This document shows positions 15,623-21,823 of a stretch of 42,496 nucleotides of DNA, one piece after another. Both the position numbers and the translations under genes were made by a program. Below the pieces are notes generated by a model. The model saw only the letters and a list, made by a program, of their open reading frames with translations. It ran no database searches and was not told the origin of the DNA. Numbering within the stretch: position 1 is the stretch's first letter; each line of letters begins with the position of its first letter. Location of the stretch: contig JAAEQR010000209.1 of NCBI GenBank assembly GCA_024231215.1, forward strand, positions 1 through 42,496. The letters run 5' to 3'. Source of the stretch: PVC group bacterium (GTDB taxonomy: Bacteria; Omnitrophota; Gorgyraeia; B26-G9).

Positions 15623-16432
15623 TCACACTCTCAAATTAATTTTATAATTCAGTTCTATTGCTTGGAACATTTGAAGAAATCGGCCTATCAATCGGTCGTC
15701 TGAAAGATGATTATTAACCAACTCATTTAGTGGTACATTGGAAGTAGCGTGAGTAAGAATTTTGTTTTCAGTAAATATTGTACTTCTGGTATTTATCAGA
15801 GTGTCCAGAGGAGCAATGCTATTCCCATAATTTTTTGTCTGCGTAGCCTTCGTTCCAATATCATCAATCATGATCGTCCTGGGTTTCATCTCCTTAAATC
15901 CCCTGGCGTGTGTTGCTTTTGCATAAGTCATGTCCTGGAGTAATCCGGATTTCATTCCATTTGCTTGCATATCGTCGTACAAATCTTGAAAAGAATAAAT
16001 CCGGTAGCATGATTGATGCTGGACAGCTAGCATGTATTCTCTAATAAATTTCACAATTAGCGTTTTCCCACTCCCTGTTGGCCCGATAAGCAACAACCCC
16101 CTGTTTGTATCAAGTGTGCTATCAAAAAGCCCGTGTACGTACGCAAATAGTTGTTTAAGGACTATTCTATGAGGCCGACTGATTACAATTTTACGTATTC
16201 CCTCGAATTTTTCGATATAGCAATTTGTTATAATGAAGCTGATATATTCTTTGATAAATCGTTCGTAGCCCTTTTCCGGGTTGTTGGCGATCCATTTGCA
16301 ATAGCTATTATCTGGATTTTGCATGATCCCGGGTTTTGTTGCCTGGTCGTCTTCAAAACTTTTGTAGTCCGGGCAAATCTGTTTTACCACGTCTTTCAAT
16401 ACCTGCTGGTTATCTTTAGTTTTATCGGCCAT
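15623..16432 (-). CDS. dnaC: DnaC/IstB-like AAA+ ATPase, helicase loader
   Basis: This 269-residue protein would load the host replicative helicase at the phage origin. It has Walker A LIGPTGSGKT (about residue 110), Walker B TIMIDDIGTKA, a sensor-1-like THATSNVPL, and an arginine near DDRLIGRF. The N-terminal region has YCKWIANNPEKGYERF, as in DnaC-like loaders. It follows the initiator gene with two small genes between, the usual order of a phage replication module. No helicase, primase or polymerase gene is visible, so the phage should depend on the host replisome. Confidence 0.82.
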   Translation of the reverse strand: MADKTKDNQQVLKDVVKQICPDYKSFEDDQATKPGIMQNPDNSYCKWIANNPEKGYERFIKEYISFIITNCYIEKFEGIRKIVISRPHRIVLKQLFAYVHGLFDSTLDTNRGLLLIGPTGSGKTLIVKFIREYMLAVQHQSCYRIYSFQDLYDDMQANGMKSGLLQDMTYAKATHARGFKEMKPRTIMIDDIGTKATQTKNYGNSIAPLDTLINTRSTIFTENKILTHATSNVPLNELVNNHLSDDRLIGRFLQMFQAIELNYKINLRV

Positions 16433-16808
16433 AACACACCAAGTTATTGTGATTTTCTATAATTTTTAGCATATTTTGCAATATATCCCATACTGCTAAT
16501 TCCAATAATGATTTTCTGTGAGAAAACGCAATGCGAGATATAGTTTTGTTGCACCCGTACATACTGAGCCGCTTTGTAACTGTGTTTATGCCGTTCCAAT
16601 AAGTATAATCGAGGTGTCCATTAATAGAATCCTTAGAAATAAGCGTAGTAATCATTGCTTTTGCACCGCACGGACTGATTAAATCCATTTTATAAGTTGT
16701 TTTATGTCCTGCTCCATTATACCTAATCACTATATCACAAGTCCCAATAAACCCGCCAGGCAAATCAGAGGACACTAAATTATTATTTCTTATTTTTTTT
16801 GTTTTCAT
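16422..16808 (-). CDS. hypothetical protein
   Basis: This 128-residue basic protein (N-terminal MKTKKIRNNN) has a beta-rich middle and a helical end (ELAVWDILQNMLKII). It overlaps the helicase loader start by eleven bases and lies between it and the initiator, so a replication accessory role is possible but unsupported by motif. Confidence 0.6.
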   Translation of the reverse strand: MKTKKIRNNNLVSSDLPGGFIGTCDIVIRYNGAGHKTTYKMDLISPCGAKAMITTLISKDSINGHLDYTYWNGINTVTKRLSMYGCNKTISRIAFSHRKSLLELAVWDILQNMLKIIENHNNLVCYGR

Positions 16809-17059
16809 TCCTTTTCTCTGAATTGGTTAAAAATGTGATGATTTGAGCAAATATTTTCCATACTTGTATATAACTCTTCTCCTCCTATAGGCTTTTTGCA
16901 AAAATACATATCGCCGTCCAAGTCGTCGCACATTTCTTTTGACTTATCGAAGTGTTCGCATGTTTCACAGGTCGGTAAATTTGCATCTAAAAATTGTCCT
17001 GAGCCGTATATGTATTCATGTTTCAAGTTGAATTCGTAATAATGTTCTAAAAATGTCAT
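16805..17059 (-). CDS. hypothetical Cys-rich small protein
   Basis: This 84-residue protein has CETCEHFDKSKEMC, then FCKKP, then ICSNHH. Six cysteine and histidine residues suggest one or two zinc sites. Similar short CxxCxHF proteins are common and uncharacterised in phages. GGAGAAAAGGA precedes the start. Confidence 0.65.
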   Translation of the reverse strand: MTFLEHYYEFNLKHEYIYGSGQFLDANLPTCETCEHFDKSKEMCDDLDGDMYFCKKPIGGEELYTSMENICSNHHIFNQFREKE

Positions 17060-17070
17060 TCCTTTTCTCC

Positions 17071-17919
17071 TTAAAATCCTGTTTCGTTATGTAATCTATT
17101 CCGTTTTTCTTCTTCTCGTTTGATATGATCCTGGAATTGTTTCATGTTGTCCGGGTCGTTGATCTTGTGAGCTTCGTTATTTTTTGGAGCCTGGCCGTTA
17201 GATGGTTTGGTGACGTTGATAATTTCGTTATGATAGTTCATCATGTTCTTAGCTCTAAATACTGTTGTGGTTGTGTAGTATCTCTGTTTATCTTGGTGTC
17301 CTATACATTCTTTTGCTTTTAGATCTATAATTGCTTTGATCTCAGGGATAGTATAATTGTCTATTGCTCTTTGGATGCTCGCTTTCGTGCCCTTGGTTTC
17401 AATATCCAATCTGGAGCCTGGTTTCAATTTGCTTTTAAAATAGTTGAATATTTCTAAAACATCGGGGGGTACCTCTTTTTCTTTTAAATTCTTACCCTTT
17501 TTCTCTTTTTTCCTTTCTTTAGTTGGTGTCATCTGAGTGTCATCTGCCTGTCGTTTGCCTGTCATCTGAGTGTCATCTGCCTGTTGCTCGTCTTGGTAAG
17601 TACTATAGTTTACTACTCTTAAGTGTGTCGTATTTGGAACACGTTTGCGAACAATCATTGAATCTTTTTCTAACAAATCAAAAAACCGCCTAACCTTGGA
17701 AACATTCCAATTTTTAACACCAAATATCTTAGCCCAAGTATCATAACTATTCAGACTTTCACCTCTTTTGCATTCAATTACACTATTGCCAATCAACACA
17801 TTTTTATCAGTGTAGTTAACCCGCATTAATATAAGCATCCAGGCTTTGAAGTACTCTGCATTGTTCATAATCCAATGGTCTTCCATTTTCCTATGGGTTT
17901 TTACCCATCCCTTAGACAT
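17071..17919 (-). CDS. replication initiator/replisome organizer protein
   Basis: This 282-residue protein probably binds the phage origin and recruits the DnaC-like loader. Residues 1-110 read as a winged-helix domain (WVKTHRKMEDHWIM, YDTWAKIFGVKNWNVSKVRRFFDLLE, STYQDE), as in phage replication O-type and DnaD-like proteins. A linker from about 112 to 150 contains an 11-residue repeat (QADDTQMT twice) and a lysine-rich run. The C-terminal part (about 150-240) has the small conserved phage C-terminal fold signature (IFNYFKSKLKPGSR, TVFRAKNMMNY). The linker DNA carries the iteron array at 17528-17593. Its ATG overlaps the stop of the ribbon-helix-helix gene. Confidence 0.75.
   Translation of the reverse strand: MSKGWVKTHRKMEDHWIMNNAEYFKAWMLILMRVNYTDKNVLIGNSVIECKRGESLNSYDTWAKIFGVKNWNVSKVRRFFDLLEKDSMIVRKRVPNTTHLRVVNYSTYQDEQQADDTQMTGKRQADDTQMTPTKERKKEKKGKNLKEKEVPPDVLEIFNYFKSKLKPGSRLDIETKGTKASIQRAIDNYTIPEIKAIIDLKAKECIGHQDKQRYYTTTTVFRAKNMMNYHNEIINVTKPSNGQAPKNNEAHKINDPDNMKQFQDHIKREEEKRNRLHNETGF
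17528..17593. repeat. 11-bp iteron array, candidate replication origin
   Basis: Six consecutive 11-bp units sit head to tail: GTCATCTGAGT, GTCATCTGCCT, GTCGTTTGCCT, GTCATCTGAGT, GTCATCTGCCT, GTTGCTCGTCT. The first five are close copies and the last is degenerate. The 11-bp period places each unit on the same face of the helix. A pyrimidine-rich, AT-rich tract follows at about 17470-17520. Iterons plus an AT-rich tract within the initiator gene is the layout of lambdoid origins inside gene O. The origin role is inferred. Confidence 0.6.
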
Positions 17920-18088
17920 TAGTCTTCTTTTTGCTTAGTGAGTCCCTTTGTAACTTCTCTTTAATAGCTTGGTTTATAAACTCAGTTACATTGTTTTCTC
18001 CAGCCACTTCTTTAATCACTAAATGCATTTCCGCATCCATTCTATGTGAAATATGAACTGGATTGACGTATTTTTTTATTCCTGCCAT
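17912..18088 (-). CDS. ribbon-helix-helix (CopG/Arc-like) DNA-binding protein
   Basis: This 58-residue protein begins MAGIKKYVNPVHISHRMD, where KYVNPVHIS would be the DNA-contacting beta strand. It continues with the two-helix core (EMHLVIKEVAGENNVTEFINQAIKEKL) of the MetJ/Arc fold. It is the first gene of the replication operon, directly behind the promoter at 18.12 kb, so it could autoregulate that operon. AAAAGGA lies just before the ATG. Its TAA stop overlaps the initiator start (ATGTCTAA). Confidence 0.75.
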   Translation of the reverse strand: MAGIKKYVNPVHISHRMDAEMHLVIKEVAGENNVTEFINQAIKEKLQRDSLSKKKTNV

Positions 18089-18115
18089 TTCCTTTTCCCT
18101 GTTTGTGAATCTAAA

Positions 18116-18144
18116 TTTATATCAATATACATATAAACTATCAA
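18116..18144 (-). promoter_or_regulatory. promoter of the replication operon
   Basis: On the minus strand TTGATA (18139-18144) and TATAAA (18116-18121) are separated by exactly 17 bases, a good sigma-70-type promoter. Transcription would start near 18109, about 20 bases before the ribbon-helix-helix gene ATG. The -35 box touches the end of repeat R1. Confidence 0.65.
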
Positions 18145-18174
18145 TTATCAAAGAACTATTTTTGTTAATTCTGG
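18144..18174. repeat. direct repeat R1
   Basis: This is one of three copies of a sequence that reads, on the minus strand, TTAACAAAAATARTTC followed by TTTGATAAT. R1 ends at the -35 box of the replication promoter. The copies at 18250-18282 and 18411-18441 differ from it at only a few bases. Confidence 0.75.
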
Positions 18175-18200
18175 AATTTTCGCTATATTGTAATAAATGA

Positions 18201-18239
18201 GCCTTTCAGGCCCGCTCCGGTGGGCATACTTGGGAGGCC
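18201..18239. other. GC-rich nested inverted repeats between R1 and R2
   Basis: A GC-rich island in otherwise AT-rich DNA has nested inverted repeats: GCCT (18201-18204) with AGGC (18235-18238), and inside them GCCC (18210-18213) with GGGC (18222-18225). No T tract follows on the minus strand, so it is not a typical terminator. It may be an RNA structure, operator or origin element. The DNA between R2 and the hairpin has a four-base AATA-type tandem repeat. A 14-codon ATG frame overlaps it but lacks support. Confidence 0.45.
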
Positions 18240-18249
18240 TTATTTATTT

Positions 18250-18282
18250 ATTATCAAAGAACTATTTTTGTTAATCTTCTGG
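18250..18282. repeat. direct repeat R2
   Basis: This second copy of the R sequence is placed so that the TAA inside it (TTAAC) ends the 41-residue gene. It is identical to R1 over 25 bases. Confidence 0.75.
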
Positions 18283-18396
18283 ATCATCATCATCATCGAA
18301 ACCATACTCCAAAACACAATATATACACATTTCAGGCCAGTAGTCGCAATTATCGGGGTAAAATTCACATTTGATATATGGTTCATTTTCGTTCAT
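18271..18396 (-). CDS. 41-residue Cys-rich acidic microprotein
   Basis: This short frame begins MNENEPYIKCEFYPDNC, has a second pair MCIYC, and ends with a run of Asp residues (DDDDDPED). Four cysteines (C-X6-C-X6-C-X2-C) could bind one metal ion. AAAGGAGAAG lies upstream of ATG 18396 with ideal spacing. The stop falls within repeat R2. Confidence 0.65.
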   Translation of the reverse strand: MNENEPYIKCEFYPDNCDYWPEMCIYCVLEYGFDDDDDPED

Positions 18397-18410
18397 TTTT
18401 CTTCTCCTTT

Positions 18411-18441
18411 ATTATCAAAGAATTATTTTTGTTAATTCTGG
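18411..18441. repeat. direct repeat R3
   Basis: This third copy of the R sequence differs from R1 by one base in the core. It begins with the stop codon of the membrane protein gene (18432) and runs up to the AAAGGAG site of the 41-residue gene. Confidence 0.75.
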
Positions 18442-18770
18442 GGTTCTATTGTTACCCCTGCATTTATAGCCATTGCGAACAGTAAAAGTACAATTAATGT
18501 CCCCACAGACCCCTCGGCAACGGTCAACGCCCACCAACTTAAATTATATTTATCAGAATATGTATAAATGTTATTCATGTGCCTTTTAGTCAATTCTAAA
18601 GCTACTACTGCGATTATCATCACTATTCCAATTGTAATATATACGTCAATAGTGTTCCAACTACCTATTATATATTGCATTATGGCTACGCTATATTCTG
18701 CTAGTGTAGCGGCTATTTCACTCTTACCACGAATTTCTGCGATCTTTTCGAGTGTATAAGTGCTTATCAT
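18432..18770 (-). CDS. membrane protein with two to three helices
   Basis: This 112-residue protein has hydrophobic segments at about residues 43-60 (VYITIGIVMIIAVVAL) and 88-104 (VGTLIVLLLFAMAIN), with a possible weaker one around 25-38. It is unrecognised. It is separated from the lysis genes, so it may act on the membrane early in infection. GGAGAAG precedes the ATG. Confidence 0.65.
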   Translation of the reverse strand: MISTYTLEKIAEIRGKSEIAATLAEYSVAIMQYIIGSWNTIDVYITIGIVMIIAVVALELTKRHMNNIYTYSDKYNLSWWALTVAEGSVGTLIVLLLFAMAINAGVTIEPQN

Positions 18771-19072
18771 CTTTTCTTCTCCTTAATTTTGTTAATTTTG
18801 TCTTTTAAGCCCTGGATTATGTCGTCTTCAGTAGCTCCGCATGTATCTAATATTGAATCTAACTTTTCACATGATTCAACAAAACTATTTTGTGGTATCA
18901 TCGTAATTCTTTTGCCATTGTTAAAAGTTGTTGCAATCAATACATCATTCATATATATTTTCACATCTTGCATCTTAGGATTATATACAAGATGATAACT
19001 GCATTCAGCATTTATGCTCATTTGAGCTATTTTAGCAAACGACTTCAATATTAACTGTGCCAATTTATTCAT
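18767..19072 (-). CDS. hypothetical protein
   Basis: This 101-residue protein starts with a helix (NKLAQLILKSFAKIAQM), followed by a beta-hairpin region and a lysine-rich end. GGGAG lies upstream, and it overlaps the membrane protein gene by four bases. No family is seen. Confidence 0.6.
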   Translation of the reverse strand: MNKLAQLILKSFAKIAQMSINAECSYHLVYNPKMQDVKIYMNDVLIATTFNNGKRITMIPQNSFVESCEKLDSILDTCGATEDDIIQGLKDKINKIKEKKR

Positions 19073-19440
19073 TTTTTTTCTCCCTTAAGTGCTGTTTTAA
19101 TATCAATTATTGCCTCGCTCAACTCCCGGATCCCCTCCGGATTGTCTATATCATCAATATTGGCCAGAATTGCTTTAATCATAATATCAGGATCAACAAT
19201 CCGGCTTCCATTAATTGCAATTACCGTATCTTTATCCAAAGATTCTTCAGGCCACATATCACCATCATCATACCCGCGTTCTAAACCCCTGTCTATTTGG
19301 ACATTTGGGATAAATAAAAAATCTGGGTCGTCCCCATCTATGGCGTTTTTTAAGCAGGATAACAATTCTTCTAGGGTAAATGACGCATTGCAAAATTGTT
19401 GTCCTTTTTCCAGTGTTTCTATCAATTGTTTTAGGTTCAT
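19069..19440 (-). CDS. hypothetical acidic protein
   Basis: This 123-residue acidic protein has DGDDPDFLFIPN and GYDDGDMWPEESLD in the middle and helices on each side. I recognise no domain. It is coupled by a four-base overlap to the next gene and has GGGAGAAG upstream. Confidence 0.6.
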   Translation of the reverse strand: MNLKQLIETLEKGQQFCNASFTLEELLSCLKNAIDGDDPDFLFIPNVQIDRGLERGYDDGDMWPEESLDKDTVIAINGSRIVDPDIMIKAILANIDDIDNPEGIRELSEAIIDIKTALKGEKK

Positions 19441-19456
19441 TTTTCTTCTCCCTTAA

Positions 19457-19762
19457 TTAATCTCTCAAAACAACAACTTTGCCAGTCGGCTTGTTGCTGC
19501 ATTCTCTCTGTAACGATAATTCGTGTAACTCAATAATTTTATAGACTATTCTTTTGCAATCTCTTAAGGCGTTGACTATTTCCAAACTGAATAGGTCAAC
19601 GCCATTCCTGCTGATTGTGCATGTAATTTTCACACCTTTTTTGTCCGGGTATATTTGCAAGATGATCGGGTATAAATCCTGGTTTTCATACACTCCGTAT
19701 ATTTCCCCGTCTTTGACCTGGCGATACCAATTGTATCTATTGAGAAGATGTTTGATGTTCAT
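19457..19762 (-). CDS. hypothetical protein
   Basis: This 101-residue protein reads as an alpha/beta fold (WYRQVKDGEIYGVYENQDL, then ITCTISRNGVDLFSLEIV). No motif is recognised. The start overlaps the microprotein before it, with AAGGGG upstream. Confidence 0.6.
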   Translation of the reverse strand: MNIKHLLNRYNWYRQVKDGEIYGVYENQDLYPIILQIYPDKKGVKITCTISRNGVDLFSLEIVNALRDCKRIVYKIIELHELSLQRECSNKPTGKVVVLRD

Positions 19763-19863
19763 TTCGGCCCCTTATGGTCTGAATATTTTTTATGCACATA
19801 TTGTACAATTTCATATAGTATAATTATAACCAACACTTCTATCATGTCTATAATGAATTCCAT
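19759..19863 (-). CDS. 34-residue membrane microprotein
   Basis: This short frame, MEFIIDMIEVLVIIILYE, is one hydrophobic helix followed by a charged tail (HKKYSDHKGPK). AGAGG precedes the ATG by about seven bases. Its stop overlaps the next ATG (ATGA). Confidence 0.5.
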   Translation of the reverse strand: MEFIIDMIEVLVIIILYEIVQYVHKKYSDHKGPK

Positions 19864-19866
19864 TTT

Positions 19867-19929
19867 TTAACCTCTGATTTCATTAACTTCTAAAACGTAA
19901 TTTATGCAGTCCACACATTCAATGTTCAT
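19867..19929 (-). CDS. possible 20-residue peptide
   Basis: A tiny frame (MNIECVDCINYVLEV) with a C-X2-C pair follows GGAG at good spacing. It fills the space between two genes. Support is only the binding site and position. Confidence 0.3.
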   Translation of the reverse strand: MNIECVDCINYVLEVNEIRG

Positions 19930-19933
19930 TATA

Positions 19934-20146
19934 TTACAACTCCATAAGTTTATTAAATCTGTTTACCGCCGCAATATGTTCTTGCTCGCTATTATCCTTA
20001 TCAATTTTAGATTGTCTAACATGGCCCCAAACCCGCCGTAACATCTCTAATTTTGCGAGTTCAAAAGTCTCGTAATGGTCAGGGTCGATTTCATGCTCGA
20101 CTGATATAATACCCAGATCTGTCCAGTCAATTCGGTATGTTGTCAT
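19934..20146 (-). CDS. hypothetical small protein
   Basis: This 70-residue protein (MTTYRIDWTDLGIISVEHE) has a helical C-terminal half. It overlaps the preceding gene by four bases, with GAGGCCGGGG upstream. It is not recognised. Confidence 0.55.
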   Translation of the reverse strand: MTTYRIDWTDLGIISVEHEIDPDHYETFELAKLEMLRRVWGHVRQSKIDKDNSEQEHIAAVNRFNKLMEL

Positions 20147-20361
20147 ACCCCGGCCTCATCACTAAAAAACCTGGTCTGCATATCATCAATAAGATTTATT
20201 TGGTTCGATATCCCTATTAATTTATGTAGCGGTTCTGTCATCTGTGGGAACGCCAGGGCTCTGTTCATTTCTTTATCATATTGTTTTTTCAAGACTTCCT
20301 TTTCCATAGCATAAAATTCTTTCATGTTGTTGTATATTTTCGCTTTTTCACGTGTAACCAT
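20143..20361 (-). CDS. hypothetical helical protein
   Basis: This 72-residue, fully helical, charged protein begins MVTREKAKIYNNMKEFYAM. The start follows the leader CATTAAGGAGCAATAAAATG, which also precedes the next upstream gene. Confidence 0.6.
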   Translation of the reverse strand: MVTREKAKIYNNMKEFYAMEKEVLKKQYDKEMNRALAFPQMTEPLHKLIGISNQINLIDDMQTRFFSDEAGV

Positions 20362-20384
20362 TTTATTGCTCCTTAATGTGTTGG

Positions 20385-20741
20385 TTAATCTGAATCTTTT
20401 AATATCTTAATCGCTGCATCAATGCTGATTTCCATTGCTGAGCCTTTAGGGACTTCATCTCTCAACCTTTTTAATAATAGAATAACCTTTTCTTCTTTAG
20501 TTTCTGGTACGTCAGCAACAAAGCAATCATTATAGTAACATTCAGCTATAACATAAATATTATATGTGTTATTTTGAAGCCCATGAAAGCTGGCCGCCTC
20601 AATTAGATAATCACCAGCGTCAGATTCCCATTGCCTACTGTGTTTTGTTATGATCCCTATAGAATCACAGGCAGGATACCTCGCCATGTTAGGGATTTTG
20701 ATTTCTTCCACGTTGTCTTTAAATATTAACATTGTTTTCAT
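20385..20741 (-). CDS. hypothetical protein
   Basis: This 118-residue protein has a beta-rich core (SIGIITKHSRQWESDAGDY, NIYVIAECYYND) and a C-terminal helix. It shares the CATTAAGGAGCAATAAAATG junction with its neighbour. The family is unknown. Confidence 0.6.
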   Translation of the reverse strand: MKTMLIFKDNVEEIKIPNMARYPACDSIGIITKHSRQWESDAGDYLIEAASFHGLQNNTYNIYVIAECYYNDCFVADVPETKEEKVILLLKRLRDEVPKGSAMEISIDAAIKILKDSD

Positions 20742-20752
20742 TTTATTGCTCC

Positions 20753-21064
20753 TTAATGTGTTGGTATTCTTTCTTCTAAACTGTCTAGTCGCTCATTGAT
20801 ATTCTTCAAATCATTGTAAACAATTTTGAATTCTTGCAACGTAGTTGTTTCTATAGAAACTATACCATCCGCTAGTTTTTGCATTCTCTCAATGGCTCCA
20901 GCCTCCAGGTACTCAATTTCTGCGTTAATGCTGGTCAAAGTATCTGCGAATCGGTCCCGGCTTTTGGTGTCTGCTAATATTTTTCTATCCATAATTTCAA
21001 TATTTTCCAAAAGTCCGGTTTGGGCTGTTTGTAGCTCTGAAAGTCTTTTTTCTTTTGCTGTCAT
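20753..21064 (-). CDS. coiled-coil protein
   Basis: This 103-residue protein is predicted by eye to be almost all coiled coil, with heptad patterns from KEKRLSELQTAQTGLLENIE to LKNINERLDSLEERI. It may be a small structural or regulatory dimer. AAGGTG precedes the ATG. Confidence 0.6.
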   Translation of the reverse strand: MTAKEKRLSELQTAQTGLLENIEIMDRKILADTKSRDRFADTLTSINAEIEYLEAGAIERMQKLADGIVSIETTTLQEFKIVYNDLKNINERLDSLEERIPTH

Positions 21065-21615
21065 ATTTGCACCTTCTTGTATATAATTCCTGTGTTTTCT
21101 ACATAATCATTAAATAGTAAATCCGGTAGTTTCCATTTTTTTGCGATTGTCGGTATGCTGTCTACAATTCGTACTCTCATTTCAAAGCAGAAAGGCCAAT
21201 CATCGATTCTTTCAAGGTCTTCAGCAGGCGTTTTTGTTCCCGGAAAATGAACCTCAATATAAAAGTATTTGCCACTACAAATAGAATAGTATTTAATACT
21301 GCTGCTGCTGCCATCGTCTCTATCTATTGTGTAATCATGATGATTCTGAATTTCTGACTTTGGTATATAAAAAAACTCATTGTTTCGGTCATGGATATTC
21401 CTGATAAAATGCAATCTGGGTGCGGGGTATTGTTCCGGTTCGCCTTGATTATAGAGTTTCATATTTTTTTTAATCGGACGATCCAATTTTTCACTATAAA
21501 ACATATAATACCACTCACTGACGCCGGGCGTATAAAATATATCGAATTCATTGTAATATGTCCTCAGATCGAGACCCCTCGAATTCCAGGAATGACTATT
21601 TCTATTTTCCATCAT
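21061..21615 (-). CDS. hypothetical protein
   Basis: This protein of about 184 residues is rich in aromatic residues and has a beta-type middle (DIFYTPGVSEWYYMFY, PRLHFIRNIHDRNNEFFYI). I prefer the ATG at 21615 (or 21612), after GGGCGGGG and overlapping the previous stop, to the longer frame from 21651, which lies inside that gene. No family is recognised. Confidence 0.6.
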   Translation of the reverse strand: MMENRNSHSWNSRGLDLRTYYNEFDIFYTPGVSEWYYMFYSEKLDRPIKKNMKLYNQGEPEQYPAPRLHFIRNIHDRNNEFFYIPKSEIQNHHDYTIDRDDGSSSSIKYYSICSGKYFYIEVHFPGTKTPAEDLERIDDWPFCFEMRVRIVDSIPTIAKKWKLPDLLFNDYVENTGIIYKKVQI

Positions 21616-21823
21616 CGACCCCGCCCACAAATGACATGCCATATTCATCATGTAAATTCTTACTCAAAGCTTTTATAAATTCCGGGTCGTTTGCCACTAA
21701 ATACCTTTCATAATAATAGATAGAAATATCCATTAATCTGCATAAAGATGCTACATTTAAAAGACCGGATCTTTTGTCGTTTACGTCGTAACCTGTGAGT
21801 TTTCTAAGCTGTTTATATGTCAT
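21602..21823 (-). CDS. hypothetical small protein, HTH-like
   Basis: This 73-residue protein (MTYKQLRKLTGYDVND, LLNVASLCRLMDISIYYYERYL) reads as helices with a possible DNA-binding turn around LTGYDVND. It is coupled to the coiled-coil gene before it (overlap of four bases). AGGGG lies upstream. Confidence 0.55.
   Translation of the reverse strand: MTYKQLRKLTGYDVNDKRSGLLNVASLCRLMDISIYYYERYLVANDPEFIKALSKNLHDEYGMSFVGGVDDGK

Noticed and set aside
17528-17593. Iteron array considered as a CRISPR-like array
   Set aside because: Units are 11 bp, directly abutting, with no spacers and inside a gene.
18195-18228. 14-codon frame starting ATGCCCACC in the GC-rich island
   Set aside because: It has no clear ribosome binding site and overlaps the inverted repeats; structure is the better reading.
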